Assembly (NCBI GenBank): GCA_965657165.1
Contig: CBFHNG010000021.1
Location: 1 to 32,382 of the forward strand
DNA from: UBA3537 sp965657165
Lineage (GTDB): Bacteria; Bacteroidota; Bacteroidia; Flavobacteriales; Flavobacteriaceae
DNA: 32,382 bases
Reading direction: 5' to 3'
Positions 15,852 through 24,229 of the stretch are shown here, piece after piece. The position numbers and the translations under genes were made by a program. The stretch's first letter is position 1. Each line of letters starts with the position of its first letter. The notes under the pieces were generated by a model that worked only from the letters and a program-made list of their open reading frames with translations, did no database searches and was not told the DNA's origin.

Positions 15852-15975
15852 TTGAAATTTGTTCATATTGGCCAACATTCGAAATTGCAACTCAAATTTA
15901 GTTCTGACCACTAATCAAACCATTTTGGATGATAAAAAAACCTACATGTTTAAATAATCAATTTTATTAGTGTCT
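15852..15975. promoter_or_regulatory. Control region of the SusC/D operon with elements shared with 5557-5726
   Basis: The 206-base divergent gap 15805-16010 holds TTGAAATTTGTTCAT (15852-15866) with AACAT at 15874-15878, the counterpart of the copy at 5557-5581. AATTTTATTAGTGT begins at 15960, 51 bases before the ATG at 16011. In both gaps the first element points the same way relative to the rightward operon and lies 145-190 bases upstream of its first gene. No exact TAnnTTTG box is visible here, which would suit activator-dependent transcription by the hybrid regulator. Confidence 0.4.
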
Positions 15976-16010
15976 GATTAAATACTACATGAAAAGATAA
16001 AATAATTTTA

Positions 16011-17297
16011 ATGAAAAAACAATTGACTAAGCAAACTAAGTTAATACTTATATCAATTACAGTTTTTCTTGCACTTGTGGCGGTAACTACCACTTCTTCA
16101 AAGTATCCTAAAGAGACTATTGAAAATGAAATCAAGTCATTCAACTTTGCATTAAGCACGCAAACTGTAGGGGCGAAATATAAGTTTACAGAAGAAACCA
16201 TGTTGGTTGAAACTGCGAAACAAATCAAAGCGATGGGATCTAACTTACTTAAATTTTCCATGCATCCACGTTATTGTACCGAAAATTATAATCTTCCGAA
16301 AAACGATAACATCACTTCATTGACCAAACTGGCTACGCTAGAACCTTCAGTAAAGGAAGTTTTAGATATGGGTTTTAAGTTTTATCATATTTGGGTTTAT
16401 GGGTTTTCGCAGTATTCACCCGAGCCTAAGGGCGCCAAAGATGATACAACTCAAATTAAATTCATCAATGGCTACCCTGAGCAATACCAAAAAGCGTTGT
16501 ATAATGAAATTTATGAATTTTCCACCTATTTACTTACGAAGTTTAGTGGTTCTGGAAAGGTATTTTACTTGGGTAATTGGGAGGGAGATTGGCACCTTAG
16601 ATCCGATTATGATAGAACAAAACCAGTTAATGAAAACACTCTCAAAGGGATGACAAAATGGGCCCAAATTAGACAACAAGCTATCGACGATGCTAAGCGT
16701 AATGTTGAGCACAATGACGTTGAGGTTTATCATTACATTGAAGTTAATCTGGTTAAAAAAGCACTTAATGATCCTCACGCTAAAGTGGTTGCGAATAGTA
16801 TTGTCAATGTGGTGAATCCAGATTACGTATCCTATTCCTCTTATGACGCAACGAACCCCTATAAAAATGAGGAAGATTTAAATAAAAACCTTACTTGGTC
16901 GCTGGATTATCTTGAAAGTCAATTGTCTCCCAAAGACAACTTACCGGACGGGAAGCGTGTATGGATTGGAGAGTATGGTAATCCAAGTATGAAGTATAGT
17001 GATGAGGATCAAAATAAAAGATCTATATGGACTATAAAGACTGCACTTGAATGGGGTACTCCATTTATACTCTATTGGGAAATGTACAACAATGAGGTCA
17101 AGTCAAATACTGGAGAACATGTAGGTTATTGGTTGATAGATCACCAAGGTCATAAACAGCCCATTTGGCATACACATCATAATTATTACAAAGAATCCAA
17201 ATCATTTCTACAGCGTTATTATGATAAAAATAAACGAATGCCATCATTTGACACTTACAGAAAGGAAGCCCTTAAATTTAAAAGTTTAAATTTTTAA
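16011..17297 (+). CDS. Putative TIM-barrel glycoside hydrolase, unassigned family (paralogue 1 of 3)
   Basis: This 428-residue protein has an N-terminal hydrophobic segment (about 9-28), either an uncleaved anchor or a signal peptide. It lacks a lipobox. The rest reads like a (beta/alpha)8 barrel. An early strand reads FNFALSTQTVG. GNWEGDW has E191 (candidate acid/base on strand 4), YHYIEVNL has E244, DYVSYSSYD follows, and RVWIGEYG has E321 (candidate nucleophile on strand 7). FILYWEMYNNE sits near strand 8. The two glutamates are 130 residues apart, as in clan GH-A enzymes, but I recognise no named family. It is about half identical in these segments to the next gene. First gene of the SusC/D operon, 9 bases before paralogue 2. 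Probably acts on the sulfated glycan. Confidence 0.6.
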   Translation: MKKQLTKQTKLILISITVFLALVAVTTTSSKYPKETIENEIKSFNFALSTQTVGAKYKFTEETMLVETAKQIKAMGSNLLKFSMHPRYCTENYNLPKNDNITSLTKLATLEPSVKEVLDMGFKFYHIWVYGFSQYSPEPKGAKDDTTQIKFINGYPEQYQKALYNEIYEFSTYLLTKFSGSGKVFYLGNWEGDWHLRSDYDRTKPVNENTLKGMTKWAQIRQQAIDDAKRNVEHNDVEVYHYIEVNLVKKALNDPHAKVVANSIVNVVNPDYVSYSSYDATNPYKNEEDLNKNLTWSLDYLESQLSPKDNLPDGKRVWIGEYGNPSMKYSDEDQNKRSIWTIKTALEWGTPFILYWEMYNNEVKSNTGEHVGYWLIDHQGHKQPIWHTHHNYYKESKSFLQRYYDKNKRMPSFDTYRKEALKFKSLNF

Positions 17298-17306
17298 AAA
17301 ACCGAA

Positions 17307-18506
17307 ATGAAACCATACATATTTTTGATTTATTTTTTTGCTTACAACCTATTGTTTTGTCAGACGCCAACTTATGACAAAGTTTTTAAATTAGAACCCT
17401 ACAACTTTGTTTTGGGGACCCATGCAATTGGGGGTGAATATCAGTTTACAAACGAGTCAAGACTCATTGAACAATCCAAACATGTAAGAGCTATGGGGTC
17501 TAACATTCTAAAAATTTCTTTGGGAAAAAACTCTCCAAAATCCTATGGAATGAAACCCGTTGATGTGAAATCCACGTTAGAGCTGTTTCATTCAAATTCA
17601 GACTACAAAACAGTATTTGACATGGATTTCAAATATATTTTTGCTTGGGTTCATTCGCTAACAAACGTTCGATGGAAAAATGGAATTGATAAGGCGGATG
17701 AAAAAGTATTATATGATGAAATGTTTGAGTTTGTTACCTATTTATTAAAAACTTACAGCAACACAGGAAAAACATTTATGATTGGGAATTGGGAGGGCGA
17801 TTGGTTATTGCATAAAAATTATGACAGACACATGACCCCTACAAGATCTCATGTTAAAAACATGACTAAGTGGTTTAAAATCAGACAAAAAGCTATTGAT
17901 GATGCTAAAAAAATGACGACTCACGAAAACGTTTTTGTCTATCATTATATTGAGGTAAATTTAGCAATAAAAGGAATGGAAGGTGAGGTGTGTGTTTCTG
18001 AAAATATACTACCAAAAGTCAATGTAGATTTTGTATCCTACAGCAGCTACGAGGCCATAAAAAATAAAAATTTCGAAAAAAAGAAGCAAACGCTAACAGA
18101 AATACTTAATTATTTGGAAGGAAAACTGAAGCCTAAAAAAAATCTACCATTCAATCGCCGTGTTTTTATAGGAGAGTATGGCTATCATGCCAATAAAAAT
18201 AAGCCTCAAACCTTCCAAAAGCAATTTGAGGAAACAAAGGAAATTATGCAAATAGCATTGGAATTGGATATCCCATTTGCATTACATTGGACCATGTATA
18301 ACAATGAGTACACTAAAAGTGGTATTTCCAAACAAATGTCTTTAATTAGTGAAGAGGGTGAAAAAAGACCACTTTATTTTTTCCATCAAAATTATTACAA
18401 AAGAATAAATGCTTTTTTGAAAGAATACAACATCAAAAATATTTCTTATCCTGATTCTGAGGCCTTCAAAAAAGAAGCTTTAAATATTTTAAGGACCCTA
18501 TATTAA
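17307..18506 (+). CDS. Putative TIM-barrel glycoside hydrolase, unassigned family (paralogue 2 of 3)
   Basis: This 399-residue protein has a signal peptide (about 1-19, LLFCQ end), so it is probably periplasmic or released. Every landmark of the preceding gene recurs: NFVLGTHAIGGEYQFT, RAMGSNILKIS, GNWEGDW with E163, YHYIEVNLA with E216, DFVSYSSYEA, RVFIGEYG with E290 and LHWTMYNNE. This is a clear tandem duplicate that has diverged. It lacks the short insertion found between the early helices of paralogue 1. Its stop overlaps the next start by one base (TAATG), which implies translational coupling. The catalytic assignment is by analogy with clan GH-A and is not demonstrated. Confidence 0.6.
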   Translation: MKPYIFLIYFFAYNLLFCQTPTYDKVFKLEPYNFVLGTHAIGGEYQFTNESRLIEQSKHVRAMGSNILKISLGKNSPKSYGMKPVDVKSTLELFHSNSDYKTVFDMDFKYIFAWVHSLTNVRWKNGIDKADEKVLYDEMFEFVTYLLKTYSNTGKTFMIGNWEGDWLLHKNYDRHMTPTRSHVKNMTKWFKIRQKAIDDAKKMTTHENVFVYHYIEVNLAIKGMEGEVCVSENILPKVNVDFVSYSSYEAIKNKNFEKKKQTLTEILNYLEGKLKPKKNLPFNRRVFIGEYGYHANKNKPQTFQKQFEETKEIMQIALELDIPFALHWTMYNNEYTKSGISKQMSLISEEGEKRPLYFFHQNYYKRINAFLKEYNIKNISYPDSEAFKKEALNILRTLY

Positions 18507-20977
18507 TGAAATTAGAACGCTTCACATATGATACATTAAAACATCAAATACTGATGTTTGTATTTATTGCATCTTGTGCTCAAACTTTTGCGCAATTGTC
18601 TTTGGTCAGCAACCAAGATATTGATTTCTCAAACGTGGTAAGTACAGTATCTAGCGGGGATTGGAGTAATCCGAATATATGGAGCTCTGGATCTGTACCA
18701 ACTGCTGATGACAATGTGAGTATTGAAAATCATACGGTGTATATCGATCTTATGGGGACAAGCTCTGGTGAGATTGTTGATTTATGTAATAATTTAAGAG
18801 TCCAGTCTGGTGGCGTTTTAAGAATGGGACACAGCATATCAAATTTTGCTAAAGACTTTAGGATAAACGGAAGTATCCTGTGTTTGGGAACTTTCTCGGC
18901 AGGAAGAGAACAGCCCTCAGGATCTGGAGACGGAAGTCTTTACAATCATAATAGCCGGATATATTTAAATTTGAATCAGGACACCACCTACATTTCTGGT
19001 TCAGGATTCTTTAATCCAAAATCTCTTATTATTTCATCTAGTGATGATAACAAAACCCTAATTATTGATCACTATAACGTTGTGATTGACGATAATTTTG
19101 TTTTAAAATCTAATTTTAGAATCAACACAACCATTGAGTACTATTCTTATGTCAATATTAATCAGAACCTTGGACTAACGGGCAGTACTTTCCAGTGGAG
19201 CTCACCAACCGCCAAAGCTGATCTTACAATTAAGGGCGTTGTTTTGGCCGACAATGTGAGTTTATTTACAAAAAACCCAAATCCTGGTGAGTTTTCTTCT
19301 TTAAACATAAACAACAAAGGAAGTTTATATGTAAACTCTATCAACGAAGGGGAGCTGGGCGTGACTTCTGCCGATGCTGGATTTAACTTAAACATCAATA
19401 ACGGTGGATTGTTACGACTTGGAGAGGGTATAAATTTTGATAATCTTACCCAAAATAATCCAAATTTTTCCTTATCAAACAATGGCGATATTCGAGAACA
19501 TTATTCCGAAACCTTGCCAACAAAGAATCAAATTACAGCTCAAATAAATAACTACGATCCTAACCTTGGCGCTGATGCTTGTGAAATAATAGATGTTTTT
19601 GGTTCTAGCCATATAGCGGGTTGGTATAATTTTACGGAAAGACCGTACCTGCTCGAAGGGTTAGATTTTTATCAAGATTTTGGGGCAACCTCTATCAAAA
19701 CAACATTGACAGCTAGTAATGGGAAGATGTTTAGTGCTTATCCGTTTAACCACACTTGGCCAAATTTTGACACTTTAGAGGGCGTAGCACAGCATCATTA
19801 CATAGATTCTTTATTTAGTAGAAGCCATATTAAAACCCATACATTTTGGACTACATCAAAAAATAAGGGCGATTGGAAACAGGGTCCAGACTTCGACCAT
19901 GAAAGCTATTTAAATGAGGAGCAACAATTTTATGATCTGACAGTTCATTTGCTCAATACCTATGGACAAATGGATAAAAAATTTGTTTATCAAAATTGGG
20001 AAGGTGATTGGATGTTGCGTGGTCAAGGGGTGCTTTGGGAGCAAAATCCATCACTAATACCAGATGATGTAAACTGGGATATTGAAGGAATGGCTCGTAT
20101 GTTTAGAGCACGGCAACGCGGGACTGAACGAGCAAGAATTGAATTTCCTGATTCCAATGCTAAAGTTTTTCAGGGCATTGAATTCAATAAGTTGTGGTGG
20201 AATGATAATGGATCTCGAAAAACGATGATGGATAGTAATATTCCTTGTGTTATTTCAGACGTTGTTCCTAGGGCACGTATTGATTTGTCCTCATGGTCTG
20301 CTTACGATGGGGGCTGGACCAATTCAGCCAACCCGCATGGTCATGCCATGTGGAAGGGCTTAGAGATGGCAAGGTATTTTACAACGGAATCTCAAGATTT
20401 CCCAACTGCATTTCCAGTACAAATAGGTGAGTTTGCAATAAATGAAAATCCACCTTACAATGGTAACAATAATCAGGATATAATCATTGAGCGCTATGGT
20501 CGCTACGTTGGCTTAGCCCTTGCTTTGGGGATTCCAAATTTTTACTTATGGAATTTGTACTGCTCCGGTCAGCAGGGTGGTCCAAATGGATTTACTTGGC
20601 AAAAAGGCGTACAATACGATACAGATTTTCTTTACGATTGGATGGATGGAAAATGGTTAATTGAGCCTGACGGCTCTTGGGGCTATGCCGCCAGTTATCT
20701 CATGGGATTATGGGCTTGTAACTTGTCTTCACCTTCATTGTTAGAAAAAAATATCATTAGAATTTTCCCCAACCCCACACAAGATTATTTAAAAGTCACA
20801 GGAGTTCAGGGGCCAATCTCCATATCAATATATGATATGCAAGGAAGATTGGTTATATCCATTAATAACACATTAAATTATACAATTAATACCTCAAACT
20901 TAAAAACGGGACCTTATGTACTTCACTTAAAAACCTCAAGTTATGAAATCACAAACCAAAAAATAATTATTAACTAA
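18506..20977 (+). CDS. Large T9SS-secreted putative glycoside hydrolase, unassigned family (paralogue 3 of 3)
   Basis: This 823-residue protein has three parts. After a signal peptide comes a beta-rich region (about 40-340) starting with SSGDWSNPNIWSSGSVPTAD, a pattern seen in G8-like/beta-helical modules of secreted proteins. Residues about 360-740 form a barrel related to the two preceding genes: DVFGSSHIAGWYNFTE, YQNWEGDW (E499), FQGIEFNKL (E559), VQIGEFA (E642) and FYLWNLY. The end (about 750-823, IFPNPTQDYLKV... NQKIIIN) is a type IX secretion sorting domain, so it should be on the surface or outside. This divergent member probably attacks the polymer first. SusC follows after 11 bases. 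Confidence 0.65.
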   Translation: MKLERFTYDTLKHQILMFVFIASCAQTFAQLSLVSNQDIDFSNVVSTVSSGDWSNPNIWSSGSVPTADDNVSIENHTVYIDLMGTSSGEIVDLCNNLRVQSGGVLRMGHSISNFAKDFRINGSILCLGTFSAGREQPSGSGDGSLYNHNSRIYLNLNQDTTYISGSGFFNPKSLIISSSDDNKTLIIDHYNVVIDDNFVLKSNFRINTTIEYYSYVNINQNLGLTGSTFQWSSPTAKADLTIKGVVLADNVSLFTKNPNPGEFSSLNINNKGSLYVNSINEGELGVTSADAGFNLNINNGGLLRLGEGINFDNLTQNNPNFSLSNNGDIREHYSETLPTKNQITAQINNYDPNLGADACEIIDVFGSSHIAGWYNFTERPYLLEGLDFYQDFGATSIKTTLTASNGKMFSAYPFNHTWPNFDTLEGVAQHHYIDSLFSRSHIKTHTFWTTSKNKGDWKQGPDFDHESYLNEEQQFYDLTVHLLNTYGQMDKKFVYQNWEGDWMLRGQGVLWEQNPSLIPDDVNWDIEGMARMFRARQRGTERARIEFPDSNAKVFQGIEFNKLWWNDNGSRKTMMDSNIPCVISDVVPRARIDLSSWSAYDGGWTNSANPHGHAMWKGLEMARYFTTESQDFPTAFPVQIGEFAINENPPYNGNNNQDIIIERYGRYVGLALALGIPNFYLWNLYCSGQQGGPNGFTWQKGVQYDTDFLYDWMDGKWLIEPDGSWGYAASYLMGLWACNLSSPSLLEKNIIRIFPNPTQDYLKVTGVQGPISISIYDMQGRLVISINNTLNYTINTSNLKTGPYVLHLKTSSYEITNQKIIIN

Positions 20978-20988
20978 AATCAAAATTT

Positions 20989-23900
20989 ATGAAAAAATTA
21001 ATTTTAATTTTTCTCGTTTTCCCTCTTTTCGTTTTGGCTCAACAACAAGTTGTAGTTAAAGGGACTGTGATGGATGAAGAAAACAAACAACCACTTCCAG
21101 GAGCTTCTGTTCTGGAGAAAGGTACATCAAATGGTGTTGTAACGGATTTTGATGGTGTTTTTGAAATCAATACTACACTTGGCGCTACATTATCAATTTC
21201 TTATGTCGGTTTGAAGACTCAAGAAATCGTTGTAGAGTCCGAAACCCTGCAAGTATACTTACAAACAAACCTTGATCAACTAGATGAAGTTGTTGTCAGT
21301 GTTGGGTATTTTGATGTCAGTAAAAAAGATTTATCCGGTTCGATTTCACAAGTCACCACAGAAAAACTCGAACAAAATAGAACGTCTTCTATTGAACAAT
21401 TACTTCAAGGTCAAGTATCAGGTGTGGTGATATCCGATACTGGGGAACCTGGTGGCGGCACAGGAATCTCTATTAGAGGGACTAACTCACTATTGGGTGG
21501 AACTCAGCCTTTGTATGTTGTGGATGGAATTCCTATCGATCCACTAACAGATGCAGAGGGAAATACTGGAGGAGGACAAGCGCAAAACTCTATCGCGTTT
21601 TTAAACCCCAACGATATTGATAAAATTGAGGTGTTAAAAGATGCAGCTGCGACAGCCATCTATGGTGCCCGTGGTGCCAATGGAGTTATAATTATTACCA
21701 CCAAAAGTGCAGATACATCCAATGGAAAAGATTCCTTTACTGTGAATATTGATTCTTCAATTAATGAAGTCATTGATTTTATTGATGTTTTAGACGGTCC
21801 TCAATTCGAATCTTATATGAATCAAAGAGCACTAAATCAATTGTATGTAAATATCTCCAATCCAGAATTGTACGGTTCCAGTGCTTTTGATGGTTCTCAA
21901 GCGTTAGATCCATCGGTTTACAATGAACTTTCTGGATTTACATTGCCATACCCAGAATCTACAGGGGTGAATAACAATTGGCAAGATATTACATATAGAA
22001 TGGCCTATTCAAATGCTTACAACGTATCATATACTGGCGGCAATCGTAAAAATAATATTTTTACAAGTTTAGGCATACAAAATCAAGAGGGTGTAATTTC
22101 CAATACTAACAATCGTAGAATTACATCAAACACAAATATTAGACGCAAAATGTTTAACGACAAAGTCGATCTAATCATTAAAACAAATATTGCACACAAT
22201 TCAGGTAATGCCTCATCCGTTGCTAATGGAGAAATATTTCAGCAACGAGGAGTGGTATCTCAAGCACTGAGGTTTCAACCTATTTTTGATTTGCTAAGCC
22301 CTGGGGAAGATGATGATGCTTATGCTGATTTGAATGAAAATCAGCTTGTTTCTAATCCGTATACGCTAGCGACTCTTGTTCAAGACCATAAAAAATCGAT
22401 AAATTTTGGTCAAGCTTTGGCGCTAATTACTAAAATTACTCCTAAAGTCACTTGGACTCTCAAAGGGTTTTATAATTTACAGAGAAGTAATCGTGACACC
22501 TACTATCCTACAAACACAACACGAGGTAGAAGAAACAATGGAGAAGCATCACAGTCTTATTTACAAAATGAAAAACTGTATGGCGAAACTAGCTTTCGTT
22601 ACCGAAATAAATTTGGTAAACACAGAATTGATGCTATTGTTGTAGGAACAGTTGAGCAAAATAAAATTCGAGCTCAATTCAATAAAGCGTTTGGTTTTGG
22701 AAGCGATGCAACATCATATTACACGTTTGAATCTGCGACAGACATCCTTGTTCCAATTTCACAATTTAGAGATTTTGGACTGGTATCTGGTTTAGCTCGT
22801 ATTGGATACAATTATGATCAAAAATATTATGTTGACATAAACACCAGAGTCGACGCCTCATCCAAATTTGCTAAAAACAACAAAAGTGCTTTATTTCCAT
22901 CAATTGCATTAGCTTGGGCAGCATCCGAAGAGGATTTTCTTATGGATTCGACTACAATATCAAACTTGCGTTTTAGATTATCATATGGAAAAACAGGGAG
23001 TAACCCCATAGCACCTTATCAGTCTTTGGCATTGATGACCCCAATTAGGTATAATTTCGATGATGAATTGGTCACCGGGTATTACGAATCTAATTTAGCC
23101 AATGATGATCTAACATGGGAAACAACTGATCAAGCAAATTTTGGAATCGATTTAGGTTTATTTGACTCTAAATTAAATTTAACCATTGATGCTTACCATA
23201 AAACGACCAAAAACTTGTTACAAAATGTAACTCTACCCGCTTCCAATGGATTTGTTTCCATTGTGGATAATTTTGGTGAGATTGAAAATAAAGGAATAGA
23301 ATTTGCCTTAAACGCTGCATTAATAAACTCAAACGATTTTGATTGGAACGTTTCAGGAAATATTTCATTTAATCGAAATAAACTTCTTAAATTAAATTCA
23401 AATCTTGATTTTCAGTTGGGCCCTTCAGTTGGATTTAGTCAAGCCAACCCAATTGTTTTTCAAGAAGGACAGCCTTTGGGTATTTTTTGGGGCGCACAAA
23501 CCGATGGAATTTACGAGAGTTGGGATGAAGCTATTGCAAGTGGGATAGACGGTGCAGCCCCCGGAGAAATTAAATATATTAATAATCATGTTGATTTGGA
23601 TGCTAATGGCGACCCACTGCCAGTTCAACAAATTAATTTTGATGATTACGTACAAATTGGTGATCCAAACCCCGATTTTACGGCTGCAATTACCAATAAC
23701 TTTAGATACAAAAATTGGGATTTGAGTTTTCTAATTACAGGTCAAAAAGATGGTGATATTTTTTGGGTTGATTCTTGGGGTCTTTACGGAAACCAACAAA
23801 GCACAAACGTTTTACAATCTTCATTTAACGACTCATGGACAGCACCACTTTCTGTAGACTCATCAACAGGCGCAGTGGTTTATGATCCTTCAGTTGGTCA

Positions 23901-24210
23901 AATGTCAGGAATTCAACACCCAGCACCATTGACCGATGCTGGTCAAAGAGCATTAGCCTCAGACCGACAGGTTTTTGATGGTTCTTTTATCCGACTTAAA
24001 AACCTAAATCTAGGATACACTGTAAGTTTACAAAAAGGCAGATCCCTTAGATTATATCTATCAGCGAATAACTTACTAACATGGACCAAGTATCCTGGTT
24101 ATGACCCCGAAGTTCAGTCTTATAATAAAGATCCTCAACGTCGCGGAGTAGATTTTGGAAGTTATCCAGGAACACGGCGATATACATTAGGTTTAAGATT
24201 TAATTATTAA
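20989..24210 (+). CDS. SusC-family TonB-dependent outer-membrane transporter
   Basis: This 1073-residue protein has a signal peptide (about 1-17, VLAQQQ). A carboxypeptidase-D-regulatory-like domain follows (VKGTVMDEENKQPLPGASV, about 23-100). The TonB plug carries the SusC hallmarks SIRGTNS, LYVVDGIPID and ATAIYGARGANGVIIITTK (about 110-240). A long 22-strand barrel closes with an aromatic-ended last strand (YTLGLRFNY). Length is normal for the family. It imports oligosaccharides across the outer membrane with the SusD partner encoded 19 bases downstream. Unusually it follows, and does not precede, the glycosidase genes in the operon. The substrate is taken from context: a sulfated glycan. 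Confidence 0.96.
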   Translation: MKKLILIFLVFPLFVLAQQQVVVKGTVMDEENKQPLPGASVLEKGTSNGVVTDFDGVFEINTTLGATLSISYVGLKTQEIVVESETLQVYLQTNLDQLDEVVVSVGYFDVSKKDLSGSISQVTTEKLEQNRTSSIEQLLQGQVSGVVISDTGEPGGGTGISIRGTNSLLGGTQPLYVVDGIPIDPLTDAEGNTGGGQAQNSIAFLNPNDIDKIEVLKDAAATAIYGARGANGVIIITTKSADTSNGKDSFTVNIDSSINEVIDFIDVLDGPQFESYMNQRALNQLYVNISNPELYGSSAFDGSQALDPSVYNELSGFTLPYPESTGVNNNWQDITYRMAYSNAYNVSYTGGNRKNNIFTSLGIQNQEGVISNTNNRRITSNTNIRRKMFNDKVDLIIKTNIAHNSGNASSVANGEIFQQRGVVSQALRFQPIFDLLSPGEDDDAYADLNENQLVSNPYTLATLVQDHKKSINFGQALALITKITPKVTWTLKGFYNLQRSNRDTYYPTNTTRGRRNNGEASQSYLQNEKLYGETSFRYRNKFGKHRIDAIVVGTVEQNKIRAQFNKAFGFGSDATSYYTFESATDILVPISQFRDFGLVSGLARIGYNYDQKYYVDINTRVDASSKFAKNNKSALFPSIALAWAASEEDFLMDSTTISNLRFRLSYGKTGSNPIAPYQSLALMTPIRYNFDDELVTGYYESNLANDDLTWETTDQANFGIDLGLFDSKLNLTIDAYHKTTKNLLQNVTLPASNGFVSIVDNFGEIENKGIEFALNAALINSNDFDWNVSGNISFNRNKLLKLNSNLDFQLGPSVGFSQANPIVFQEGQPLGIFWGAQTDGIYESWDEAIASGIDGAAPGEIKYINNHVDLDANGDPLPVQQINFDDYVQIGDPNPDFTAAITNNFRYKNWDLSFLITGQKDGDIFWVDSWGLYGNQQSTNVLQSSFNDSWTAPLSVDSSTGAVVYDPSVGQMSGIQHPAPLTDAGQRALASDRQVFDGSFIRLKNLNLGYTVSLQKGRSLRLYLSANNLLTWTKYPGYDPEVQSYNKDPQRRGVDFGSYPGTRRYTLGLRFNY

Positions 24211-24229
24211 TTTTTTAAAAGCAATAATC

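Noticed and set aside
16011..18506. Fucanase (for example GH168 or GH107) assignment of the small glycosidases
   Set aside because: The barrel-like pattern and sulfated context made this tempting, but I cannot match the motifs to those families from memory, and no fucose catabolism genes are present. Left as unassigned.
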